From: Nonomuraea sp. SYSU D8015
GTDB taxonomy: Bacteria; Actinomycetota; Actinomycetes; Streptosporangiales; Streptosporangiaceae
Direction: 5' to 3'
Assembly (NCBI RefSeq): GCF_008065375.1
Contig: NZ_VJYI01000004.1
Location: forward strand, 594,588-658,587
Length of the DNA stretch: 64,000 nt
Shown here: in pieces, positions 18,103 through 26,073 of the stretch
How the letters are laid out: every line of letters starts with the position of its first letter
Position numbering within the stretch: position 1 is the first letter of the stretch
Made by a program: the position numbers and the translations under genes
The notes under the pieces: model-generated
Told to the model about the DNA's origin: nothing
Database searches by the model: none
Seen by the model: only the letters and a program-made list of their open reading frames with translations

Positions 18103-19045
18103 GGGTGGGCGGGCCGACTGGGCCAAGCTCACCGCATTCCTGTCCACCCAATCCGAAGATGAGGTGAGCCTCTCCTGGAGCGAACTGGGCCGGATCGTCG
18201 GTACGATTCCGGCCTCGGCGATCCGCCACCATCCGCAGTGGTGGCACGGCGACCGTTCCCACACCCGTGCTTGGCGTGCCGCCGGCTACACCCTCGTACG
18301 GGTGGAGCCAGGGCGAGCGGTCATCTTTCGCCGCAGCAGCCCGATCCGGCCGTCCAGCCTCACGGCGCCGCGACAATCAGCGACGCCGACCGCGACCACG
18401 CCCACCCGCAGCACGCGGATCTTGCAACAGATCATGCCCCGCGACGCGTTACTCGTGATCCCCTGCTCGAAACGCAAACGTGAAGGCGGCGAGGCTTGGA
18501 CCGGACGTGCGCCGCAATGGCCATCTGCACTTGTCTCGGCCCGCGAACGCAATAGGGAGGCGGCCCGCGTGGACGTACGCCACGTGCTCCCCGCCTGGCG
18601 CCGCTACTCCGGGGAGTTCTACACGGCCGCCCAGGATGCTCTCACCAGTGCCGTAACCGAGAACGCGCCGCTCGTCATCCTCAGCGGCGGTTATGGCCTG
18701 CTGCGCGTCGACGAACCGATCGGCACATACAACAAGATCATGCATTTGGCGGATTGGCCGCGGGGCCTGCTGGAAGACCTCTTGATCGCAGAGGCCCGCC
18801 ACGCTGGCGTGCCGACCGTCGTGGCCTTCGCTGCGGCCAGCACCGACTATGCGCGGCTGCTACGACACGCGCCCTGGCAGCGCGCCGGCCTTACCGGACT
18901 CCTGGTCACCGTCACCGGCATGGCCCAGGGCGGGATCGCCATACGAGAGACACCACGTCGGCTCGGCCAGGCTTTCGCCTGCTTTTGGATGCGGAGTCCC
19001 GCCCAGCACTATCCAGCGAGCATCACCGTGGAGCACCTGACATGA
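18092..19045 (+). CDS. Two-domain protein: DUF7662-like plus YaaA/DUF6884-like
   Basis: A 317-residue protein. Residues about 5-75 (WAKLTAFLSTQ, VSLSWSELGRIVG, HPQWWHGD, AWRAAGYTL) match the small domain I believe is catalogued as DUF7662, often seen in restriction or defence loci and thought to bind nucleic acid. A Thr/Pro-rich linker follows (about 80-105). Residues about 118-310 resemble the YaaA/DUF6884 fold: IPCSKRK (123-129), SGGYGLLRVDEPIGTYN, and GYWLL-like helices. YaaA relatives bind DNA or act near modified-base metabolism, so a damage or base-recognition role is possible. The GTG start at 18092 lies inside the preceding gene; its stop overlaps the next start (ATGA). Function is unknown. 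Confidence 0.65.
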   Translation: MPTEGGRADWAKLTAFLSTQSEDEVSLSWSELGRIVGTIPASAIRHHPQWWHGDRSHTRAWRAAGYTLVRVEPGRAVIFRRSSPIRPSSLTAPRQSATPTATTPTRSTRILQQIMPRDALLVIPCSKRKREGGEAWTGRAPQWPSALVSARERNREAARVDVRHVLPAWRRYSGEFYTAAQDALTSAVTENAPLVILSGGYGLLRVDEPIGTYNKIMHLADWPRGLLEDLLIAEARHAGVPTVVAFAAASTDYARLLRHAPWQRAGLTGLLVTVTGMAQGGIAIRETPRRLGQAFACFWMRSPAQHYPASITVEHLT

Positions 19046-19749
19046 ACCACGTCGCAGCACAACGCCAACAAGACACCGACCAGTTCTACTCCCTCCTTGA
19101 CGCGCTCGCTGAGCAGATCGGTGGGGCACGCCGCCTCTTCAACTGTTCTGCGACCAGCGGCTGGCCACAGCGCGGCGTGTATTTCTTCTTCGAAAACGGC
19201 GAGACCCGCACCGACGGAAATCGGCCCCGCGTCGTGCGGGTGGGCACCCACGCGCTGACCGCGACCTCACGCACCACCCTGTGGACCAGACTCGCTCAAC
19301 ACCGCGGCCCCATCGACGGAACCAATCCACGCGGCGGCAACCAACGCGGCTCGATATTCCGCCGCCATGTCGGCACCGCGCTTCTTGCCACCGGCCACTG
19401 GCCCTCCGAGATAGCGCAATCCTGGCCGAAGAACCACGTGACCTCCCAGCAACGACAAGCCGAACGCCCCCTCGAACTCGCGGTCACCGCCCAGATCGCC
19501 GCCATGCCGCTGCTCTGGCTCGACGTACCGGACCGAGACCAACGCAGCACCATCGAAGCAAACGCCATCGCACTCCTATCTCAGCGCACCGGAGCGGTCG
19601 ACCCACCCTCCCCTGGCTGGCTCGGCCTGCACGCCGCCAACCCCAAAGTACGCACCTCCGGACTATGGAACAGCAACCACGTCGACGACCGCTACGACCC
19701 ATCCTTCCTCGACGACATTGCCCTCTGCATGAAATCGCATCCGAGGTGA
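19042..19749 (+). CDS. GIY-YIG-like nuclease-domain protein
   Basis: A 235-residue protein with a divergent GIY-YIG pattern: GVYFFF (45-50), VVRVGTH (64-70), a basic helix TLWTRLAQHRG (about 79-89) and a later Glu, E172, in IEANAIALLSQ that could supply the metal-binding acid. The insertion with GGNQRGSIFRRHVG between the YIG strand and the acidic residue is longer than in UvrC-type domains. The ATG overlaps the preceding stop, so it is the third coupled gene of the operon. It may cut or nick target DNA for the system. Catalytic assignment is by pattern only. Confidence 0.62.
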   Translation: MNHVAAQRQQDTDQFYSLLDALAEQIGGARRLFNCSATSGWPQRGVYFFFENGETRTDGNRPRVVRVGTHALTATSRTTLWTRLAQHRGPIDGTNPRGGNQRGSIFRRHVGTALLATGHWPSEIAQSWPKNHVTSQQRQAERPLELAVTAQIAAMPLLWLDVPDRDQRSTIEANAIALLSQRTGAVDPPSPGWLGLHAANPKVRTSGLWNSNHVDDRYDPSFLDDIALCMKSHPR

Positions 19750-20271
19750 TCGCCCTGGCGGAATGACCGCACGCGGGCTAACAGTGGTCTCGGTTCTGGT
19801 CTCATTCGGCACTTCGGCTTCGGGACAATCGATGTGACCTCCCGATCACCGCTTCAGGAGTCACACCTCCCGTGCCACTCCCTCGTCGGGCCTGCTGTCC
19901 GGGCGCGTGGCAGCCAAGTTGGGGGCATCTTGACCCATGAATAACGCCAATGCTCACCTACAGCGTAGGCTTCCCCATTCCACCACGCCGCTTCCAGTGC
20001 TAGGCAGCCCTGGCGGCTCTGCGCCGACAGCAACGTCCTTCTGAGCTGTACGCCATCAAGCCTACTGTTTGCCACTCGAGGCCAAATCTTTGACGCAGCC
20101 CGATCTCACTGCTCTTACTCAGGCAGATGTATGCCCGTCCAGTTGCCCATACCAAAAGCCTGCGTCGAGCCGCGAGGGCAACCGGCTATCTCCCCGACCT
20201 CTACTATCTATCTGTGTATCCAAAAGGTTCATCGTCATAAACGGCCGAATAAAGACAATCGCCCTTTATTG
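19750..20271. other. Gap of about 520 bases, transition into low-GC DNA
   Basis: No gene recognised. From about 20060 rightward the base composition falls well below that of the rest of the window, with A/T-rich runs near 20220-20330 that already belong to the end of the leftward gene at 20272. The left part has weak coding-like frames that I do not trust. This looks like a junction between two blocks of acquired DNA. Confidence 0.4.
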
Positions 20272-21060
20272 CTATTCCAGTATGAAATTGGAAATACCCA
20301 ATAATGCATCACCAACATCCAGCGTAAATGCCGTCAAATATGCATCGTCAACTCCAGCGCGTTCCCCCTCCTCCATCAAGGGAAGCCCAGTGACTTCGCA
20401 CAACCAGGACACGAGCTCCTCACTAGTTATTCTCCTCGGATCGTTCAACCCCGCAAGAAAAAGTAGCACGAATCCCGCACATTCTCGAGAGTCCACGCCT
20501 ACCTTGAAATACCAAAGCCACCAGGAAAACCGTTTTTGAAAGGTCCGCAGATAGGTTCGCACCTCCGGAATGTCGTAGAGCCCACGAGAGTCGATGCTGT
20601 AATCATCGAAGGACAGCTCGACACTTCGCACGTTCTCCATCGGATGCACCCTTAACCCTCCAAGAAATTGTTCGATTCGTGAAAAGTCAAGAGACTCAAC
20701 CTCTCTGCGCTTCACCCTGAAATAGTGATCACGGTTTCCGGAAATCCGGGGCTGGCCCTCTTCATATGCATCTCTCTGGTCATTCTCGGAATAATCATCA
20801 GCGACTATGAGGCCTCGCTGTCGGAATTCCGGTATCCCAGTAGTGTTTACGAGGGTATCGATAATGAACTGGCGAGCACCATCCTCACAGATCAAACCCG
20901 AAGGGAAGAACCCTACCAAATTCATTTCTCCTGCTTTGAACATGATCTGCTTCAGGCATTGCATAGCACATAGTTCGAATGCCAACTTGTAGGCTAGCGA
21001 CTCGGAAATGAACACCGAATCGTGGAAACTTTCCCCACTTGCCACGAGAGGTGCGTACAC
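20272..21060 (-). CDS. Hypothetical protein in low-GC DNA
   Basis: Up to 262 residues, with codon use far less GC-biased than its neighbours (many A/T third positions), strongly suggesting recent transfer. No family recognised. Seen: a hydrophobic, Trp-rich helix (FQKRFSWWLWYFKVG), an acidic stretch before it (SVELSFDDYSID) and a C-terminal all-alpha part ending in LGISNFILE. The sequence is soluble-looking, without signal peptide. The GTG at 21060 is used, but the N-terminus overlaps the divergent NucA/NucB fragment by 53 bases, so the true start may be further in or the gene may be cut at a recombination joint. Confidence 0.55.
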   Translation of the reverse strand: MYAPLVASGESFHDSVFISESLAYKLAFELCAMQCLKQIMFKAGEMNLVGFFPSGLICEDGARQFIIDTLVNTTGIPEFRQRGLIVADDYSENDQRDAYEEGQPRISGNRDHYFRVKRREVESLDFSRIEQFLGGLRVHPMENVRSVELSFDDYSIDSRGLYDIPEVRTYLRTFQKRFSWWLWYFKVGVDSRECAGFVLLFLAGLNDPRRITSEELVSWLCEVTGLPLMEEGERAGVDDAYLTAFTLDVGDALLGISNFILE

Positions 21061-21958
21061 CGCAGGCGTCTGGGGAGGCGACCGACTTACTGCCTGCTCA
21101 TATTGGGGCTGGACTTACACTATTCGCCAGGGATCCACTGAGATCGGCAGCGCGGATGTCGTCATCTGGAATATGCTGCGCAACCACAACGCACAGAACA
21201 AGATCATCTGGCAGTCGTGGGCTGGCGCGTTCGATGTCACGGGAGCAGCCGAGTTCATTAGGCTTGCCATGGCACCAGGCTGTGATGGCCCATGCACCAT
21301 GTACACTGCCCCGTTGCCGCCGACGGAACTTCCGGAAGACCCCTCGCCGGACGAGTGGCTCGCCATCCAATTCGAAGGCAATGCCACCGGTTTCACTGGA
21401 GTCCCTGCCGGAACTGTCCAGGACGGCATTTCCCCGTTCATCGACATCGCTATGGCTACACCCGCCGCGGCACACGATCCGGAAGAAGACCAGATGTGGC
21501 TCGATCCGGGGGAGTGGGACATCCGCTGTGACTACCTCGCCGCAGGTGGAGACGCTCCACACTACGGATGCGTTTTCCAGAATTTCTGGCCCGAACACGT
21601 CGTCGTGTGGGCAGAGCTTCCTGGGCACGCCGAGGTCATCACGGCTGGCCAGAGCGGTGGGGCGCCAGGCGCACCAGGCGACGCCCCTCTCACACGGCTT
21701 ATGGACGAGACGCTGAAGAAGAAGAACGGCACAGAGGCGTGCAAGATGTGGCCGTCTCCGCGTCCCCCAGGCGAGGAGTGTGACGAATACCCATTCCGCT
21801 CAACGTGGCAAGGTGCCCACACTGGCGACCCTGACCTCACCTTCTCGGATCTCATCCCAGAAACCGAAAACCAAGACGGGGGAGAACAGTTGGCCTGGTT
21901 CTATCGATACCATCGAGTCATTGAGAAAGACCCATTCCTCGTCGACGTCGAAGCATAG
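21008..21958 (+). CDS. NucA/NucB-type deoxyribonuclease protein, N-terminally truncated
   Basis: A 316-residue frame whose C-terminal third carries the NucA/NucB secreted DNase signature: CDEYPFRSTWQGA (about 257-269), then GEQLAWFYRYHRVIEKDPFLVDV. The upstream part (cysteine-containing beta-rich segments such as APGCDGPCTMYTAP and HYGCVFQNFWPEHVVVW) matches the extracellular module that precedes such DNase domains in actinomycetes. There is no signal peptide or pre-toxin region, and the frame starts only a few residues before the domain, so the 5' end seems lost at the low-GC joint near 21.0 kb. It could be a toxin tip left after recombination. The next gene may be its immunity protein. Confidence 0.68.
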   Translation: MNTESWKLSPLATRGAYTAGVWGGDRLTACSYWGWTYTIRQGSTEIGSADVVIWNMLRNHNAQNKIIWQSWAGAFDVTGAAEFIRLAMAPGCDGPCTMYTAPLPPTELPEDPSPDEWLAIQFEGNATGFTGVPAGTVQDGISPFIDIAMATPAAAHDPEEDQMWLDPGEWDIRCDYLAAGGDAPHYGCVFQNFWPEHVVVWAELPGHAEVITAGQSGGAPGAPGDAPLTRLMDETLKKKNGTEACKMWPSPRPPGEECDEYPFRSTWQGAHTGDPDLTFSDLIPETENQDGGEQLAWFYRYHRVIEKDPFLVDVEA

Positions 21959-22019
21959 CCTATTCGACGTCAACGCTTCGTCCGATGCCGACCTCCACAT
22001 CCTCGCCTAGGATTCCCAC

Positions 22020-22601
22020 ATGAGCGACAACGCATCGGTGGCGGCCACCGCCAAGGTGTTCGTTTCCTACAACACGATCCTCATCAAGGCCCTGGGCGAG
22101 GTGGACTACACCGATCCTCCCAGTTATGCCCCTAACGGACTGGTGGCTGCTCACCTGGACGCCGCTGCGATTTTCACCGGGGTGCATACCGGCTACGTGA
22201 CCGTCACAGTGCAGACCACCACTTCCGCACCCCGTCTAGAGGGCGTGCGGAAATGGGCCGACGTGGAGGAGGTGGTGTTCCCCACCTCCATCGGGGACAT
22301 GCGCCTGTTCGGCTTCATGGGCGACACCCCTCCGCCAGATCTTCCTTCACTCACCCCACAGGGGCCTGGGGTCTACACGCTGCGGCTGCATGCTTCGACT
22401 CGCCCCCGTATCGGCACCCCCGAAACTGACGAGCCGGTCGAGGAATACCTCGTCTGCGCGTGGCCGCTCGCGCTCGGTCGAGATGCAGCCATCGAGGCGG
22501 CAGAGGACCTAACCAACCTGACGAGTGCGAATGTTCGCGCTTACAGGGAACGACTCCACTCTGCCAGTCCCGGCCGTACCAACCGTTCCCCAAGGCGCTG
22601 A
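22020..22601 (+). CDS. Hypothetical protein, possible NucA/NucB immunity partner
   Basis: A 193-residue protein without signal peptide, about 60 bases after the DNase gene and on the same strand. It has beta-rich segments (TGYVTVTVQTTTSAP, VEEVVFPTSIGDMRLFGF, GVYTLRLHASTRP) and an acidic N-terminal half. I do not recognise a named family. Position directly after a secreted-type DNase and the small soluble form fit an immunity protein, but nothing in the sequence proves it. AGGA lies seven bases before the ATG. Confidence 0.6.
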   Translation: MSDNASVAATAKVFVSYNTILIKALGEVDYTDPPSYAPNGLVAAHLDAAAIFTGVHTGYVTVTVQTTTSAPRLEGVRKWADVEEVVFPTSIGDMRLFGFMGDTPPPDLPSLTPQGPGVYTLRLHASTRPRIGTPETDEPVEEYLVCAWPLALGRDAAIEAAEDLTNLTSANVRAYRERLHSASPGRTNRSPRR

Positions 22602-22619
22602 TCAGGTGAAGCACCTGAG

Positions 22620-23484
22620 TCCACGGGATTGGTGAACCAGTTGGACCTGTTCGCGACCGCAGCAGCCGTTAACGAGCATGCTGAGCACTTGGCTCCCCGC
22701 CCAGTAACGGCTCCTGGCCACCCTTCGGCGAGGCCCGCTGCCCGGGCGCGTTCGGAGTTCCATTCGCGCTCGGCGATCAGGCGCAGGGCCTCGTCGACGA
22801 GGGGACCGTCGAGGCCTGTCGTGGCGACCGCGAGATCGGCGGCATAGGCGATGACTTCTGGCAGGATGCCCTCGGCGGGATCGGCGACGATGGCCGCGAG
22901 CCGCGCATCCCCGCCCACTGCAGCCCTCATGCCTGCGTCCAGCCTGAGCGGCGGCCGCCTCTGGACGGGTGCGGGCGTGAAGGCAAGATGCGGTCGGGCC
23001 AGCCAGGCGCGGTCCAAGCGGAGACCTGAGAGTTCCTCCCCAGGGCGAGCGCAGCGGCCAGCCAGTCCCGCCGCCATTCGTCCTCGCTCACCTGGTGGAC
23101 CAGGCCCGTTCTGCGCCTTCGAGGTCCAGAGGATCGAAGACGCTGACGATCTCACCCGCGCGCGCGTAGGAGACGGCGACGTCGTGGTTGACGGTCCACC
23201 GGAGGCTGTAGACCTCCTGGCCCGCGCTTAGGACCCTGCTCGCTCGTGCCATGGTGGGTGAACGGCTCCATGAGGAGCGTCCAGTCGCCGTAACGCGCGG
23301 CGAGCACGTCCTCGGCGGATCCCTCGTCGATCAGGTCGGTCCAGGTTTCCTCCGACGCCTCGGCCGGATCGGCACCCAACGCGTGGATGAGCTGTTCCAG
23401 GTCGTCGGTCCTGATCCAGATGAGGCACGCCTGTTCGGGGAGGTAGGAGTGCGCGTCTGTGTAGGCGTCGAAATACTGGCTCAT
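22620..23484 (-). pseudogene. Decayed DUF6461-like gene with several frameshifts
   Basis: Read leftward, the N-terminal part (MSQYFDAYTDAHSYLPEQ, then LIWIRTDDLEQLIHALGADP and RYGDWTLLMEPF) resembles DUF6461-type proteins of actinomycetes. The protein continues in three other segments in changed frames: VLSAGQEVYSLRWTVNHDV, then LVHQVSEDEWRRDWLAAAL, then LRLDRAWLARPHLAF, with a helical tail. At least three frame changes are needed near 23226, 23110 and 23040. Each looks like a one- or two-base indel rather than a large lesion. The 3' end is uncertain. It is either a true pseudogene or a victim of sequencing errors. Confidence 0.65.
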
Positions 23485-23977
23485 CGTTCTGCTCCAGTCT
23501 TCCGGTATGGGGTGGGGCGGTGTGTCGCCGCCCCACCCATCATCTTCCGGGAGGAACGGTCCGCCCGGTGGTGACGATGAGCGGTAAGGGCTCCGACCGA
23601 ATCAACGTGGCCGGCGTTGCGGCCTTCGGGATAGCGAGTGGTCGCATCTGTTCCACTGACCCTGGCTGGACTACCGAGATCTGGTCGTGGCCACCCACCA
23701 CCAGTGACACTTCGCGATCTTGCTGGCTGAGGTCGCATAGGGGCGGCCACCACGTGATCATTCGGAGTTTGTGAAGACATCTGAAGATCGCGTGATGGCC
23801 GTGGCCGATACTGTAGACCCTGCCAGCTGGGCCCCGGTCGCGGTGCCGCCGAGTGGATCGGTGACCCGGGCCGGCAGCGTCGGTGTCAACGATGGTCGTC
23901 AGGGTCGTTGATCCGTACGCGACGCCATAGAGTCGCCTGAAGTCCGGCGGTGTGTGTTGTGGCCGGCCACAAGGAAA
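23485..23977. other. Gap of about 490 bases with no gene recognised
   Basis: Read on both strands; the open frames are short and unlike proteins. No repeat, tRNA or clear terminator was found. It separates the mosaic block from the DUF418/TetR pair. Confidence 0.4.
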
Positions 23978-25153
23978 TCACAGGGACGGTCTGCGATAGA
24001 CGAGGCGCCGCAGCACGACCTCGGCGGGCCCCCGCCGGCCCGCGCGTTCGAGGGCGTAGGCGGCGAAGACGGTCACCAGCCAGACCCCGGTGGCGAACAG
24101 CGCCATCGTGCTGCTCGTCATCAGCGCGCCGAGCCCGAGCCCCCAGGCGGCCAGCAGCGGCGCGAAGATCAGCGAGTGGGTGAGGTAGCACGACAGTGAA
24201 CGCTTCCCGACCGCGCACAGCGCGACGACGGGACGGCATCGGTGCAGGCGGCGCGGGAGCCGGTGGGCGATCAGGCCGAACATCGCGGCGTATCCCAATC
24301 CACCGGCCAGGCCCGTCGCCGCGTGCAGCAGAAATAACGCCGCTTCGCCTGCGCCACCCGGGGTGAGGACCAACGGCAGCGCCCCGAGCCAACCGATGGC
24401 GATCCCGCCGGCCGCCGTCCAGCCCAGGAGACGGAGGTGGTTGCCCGGCTCCTCCAGCACCCGGCGCCGTGCGGCCCAGATGCCCGCCAGCATCGCGATC
24501 GGCGCGGTGAGAAGGGCGACGGTGAGGGAGATGACGCCCAGCCAGAAGAGCAACCGGACCGGCACGGAGGCCCAATAGCTCCTCTCGCCGGTGCCGGCCG
24601 CTGACACGGTGTCCTGCGGGGTGTCCTCGGCGAGCAGGGTCAGCTCTCCCGCGGCCATCTGGGCGCCGGCCACCATCAAGGCGAGGAACACGACGCCGAT
24701 GCCGCACCACACCAGGAGGGTGCGGTCGCCGCGTCGCAGGAACAGCCGGCTCAAGACCAGGGTGAGCAGCCCCCATGCGCCCAGGACGTCAGTGGACAGC
24801 AGCAGCGCTGCGTGGCCGAGACCGAAGACCATCATCCACAGTCCCCGCCGGCGGAGCAGGGCGGCTCCCGCTCGCGGAGAGGCCCCGGCTTCGAGCTGAC
24901 GACGGTACAGCTGCACCATGCCGTAGCCGATCAGGAACGCGAACATCGGGTAGACCCGCATGTCCAGGACGACGCCCATGACCGTGGTGACGACCCGGTC
25001 CACCGTGGATCTCTGGCTCTCCGCCAGGAGGAAGAACCCGGTGTTGGACAAGACGATCAGGAGCAGCATGCACCCGCGGGCGAGATCGGGCGCTATGGCC
25101 CGTTCGCCGGCGCGTGCCGGGCCACGGACCTTGGACGGGGCGACTTCAGGCAT
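23978..25153 (-). CDS. DUF418-family membrane protein
   Basis: A 391-residue integral membrane protein with about 9-11 hydrophobic helices. The early APDLARGCMLLLIVLSNTGF, the RVYPMFAFLIGYGMVQLYRR segment and the C-terminal VGKRSLSCYLTHSLIFAPL match DUF418 proteins (YeiB-like, related to acyltransferase-3 membrane folds). The biochemical role of the family is not settled; export or modification of a small molecule is one proposal. The ATG at 25153 follows a GGAGG by five bases, which excludes longer starts that would run through the operator. It is divergent from a TetR gene with a double operator between them, so it is almost surely its regulated target. Confidence 0.85.
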   Translation of the reverse strand: MPEVAPSKVRGPARAGERAIAPDLARGCMLLLIVLSNTGFFLLAESQRSTVDRVVTTVMGVVLDMRVYPMFAFLIGYGMVQLYRRQLEAGASPRAGAALLRRRGLWMMVFGLGHAALLLSTDVLGAWGLLTLVLSRLFLRRGDRTLLVWCGIGVVFLALMVAGAQMAAGELTLLAEDTPQDTVSAAGTGERSYWASVPVRLLFWLGVISLTVALLTAPIAMLAGIWAARRRVLEEPGNHLRLLGWTAAGGIAIGWLGALPLVLTPGGAGEAALFLLHAATGLAGGLGYAAMFGLIAHRLPRRLHRCRPVVALCAVGKRSLSCYLTHSLIFAPLLAAWGLGLGALMTSSTMALFATGVWLVTVFAAYALERAGRRGPAEVVLRRLVYRRPSL

Positions 25154-25171
25154 GCATCCCTCCCGAAGGCT

Positions 25172-25217
25172 ACTTCGTATGGTGTACGGAGATGCTATTT
25201 CGTACACCATACGAAGT
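25172..25217. promoter_or_regulatory. Double TetR-type operator, 17-bp inverted repeat
   Basis: ACTTCGTATGGTGTACG (25172-25188) is repeated as its exact reverse complement at 25201-25217, with a 12-base spacer. Each arm is itself nearly palindromic: TTCGTA-CACCA-TACGAA at 25199-25215 is perfect, and TTCGTA-TGGTG-TACGGA at 25174-25190 has one mismatch. The structure therefore gives two adjacent dimer sites, one near each divergent start (21 bases from the DUF418 ATG, 39 bases from the TetR ATG). This is the layout expected for autorepression plus repression of the neighbour. Confidence 0.85.
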
Positions 25218-25254
25218 TCTAGGATGGGGATCAAGCCCCGATCAGTGAGGAACG

Positions 25255-26043
25255 ATGACGACCGAGTACGCGGGCAGCGGGGACTCCGAGCGCACCCTGG
25301 AGCTCCTGTGGGGCGGCAAGGAGCCGGCCGGCCGGGGGCCCAGGCCCAAACTGACCGTCCGGCAGATCGCCGACGCCGCCATCGAGGTCGCCGATTCCGA
25401 AGGGCTGGAGGTGCTGTCCATGCGCCGGGTCGCCGAACGGCTCGGGGTCGGCACCATGTCGCTGTACACCTATGTGCCTGGCAAGCACGAGCTCATCGAC
25501 GTGATGCTCGACACCGTGATCGGAGAAGTCCCCCTGGTCGACGACGATCACGGCGACTGGCGAGCGAAACTCACCGCGATCGCGCGGAATGACTGGGCGC
25601 TCTACACCCGCCACCCATGGGTCCTGCAGATCGCCGGCCACCGTCCGGTGATGGGGCCCAACACCTTGGCCGCCGTCGCCTCATCGCTCCGCGCCGTGAC
25701 GGGGATCGGGCTGTCGGAGGCCGAGATGGTCTCCGTGATCGACTTCATCGACGCCTACGTTCGCGGCAAGGCCCGGGAGGCGGTGGACATCGCCCAGGCC
25801 GAACGCCGCACCCAGATCAGCGACGACCAGTGGTGGCAGAGGCAGATCCCGCTGTGGGAGCGGCACATCGACCTGGAGCGCTACCCGATGCTGACCAACC
25901 CGGCCATCGCCGAGGCGATCGTCGGCGCCGGCGCCGACCTGTTCGAGTTCGGCCTGCAACGAGCGCTCGACGGAATCCAGGCCTACCTCGACGCCCGCAC
26001 CCGCTCCCAACCGCACGACCCGCCGGGCCGGACCGCCCCCTGA
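25255..26043 (+). CDS. TetR-family transcriptional repressor
   Basis: A 262-residue regulator. After an approximately 30-residue tail, the helix-turn-helix occupies about 35-85 (LTVRQIADAAIEVAD, then MRRVAERLGVGTMSLYTYV). The long C-terminal part (90-235) matches the TetR_C class found in repressors of antibiotic-efflux or membrane-protein genes. GAGGA lies four bases before the ATG. It is divergent from the DUF418 gene with paired operators between, so it should repress both. The inducing ligand cannot be inferred. Its 3' end faces the MFS transporter gene 30 bases away. Confidence 0.92.
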   Translation: MTTEYAGSGDSERTLELLWGGKEPAGRGPRPKLTVRQIADAAIEVADSEGLEVLSMRRVAERLGVGTMSLYTYVPGKHELIDVMLDTVIGEVPLVDDDHGDWRAKLTAIARNDWALYTRHPWVLQIAGHRPVMGPNTLAAVASSLRAVTGIGLSEAEMVSVIDFIDAYVRGKAREAVDIAQAERRTQISDDQWWQRQIPLWERHIDLERYPMLTNPAIAEAIVGAGADLFEFGLQRALDGIQAYLDARTRSQPHDPPGRTAP

Positions 26044-26073
26044 AGTCAACGATGACTGAATTATCTCAAGCCG

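Noticed and set aside
20069..20539. Plus-strand frame in the low-GC block
   Set aside because: It overlaps the better-supported leftward gene at 20272-21060 and is dominated by Ser/Thr/Pro without domain pattern.
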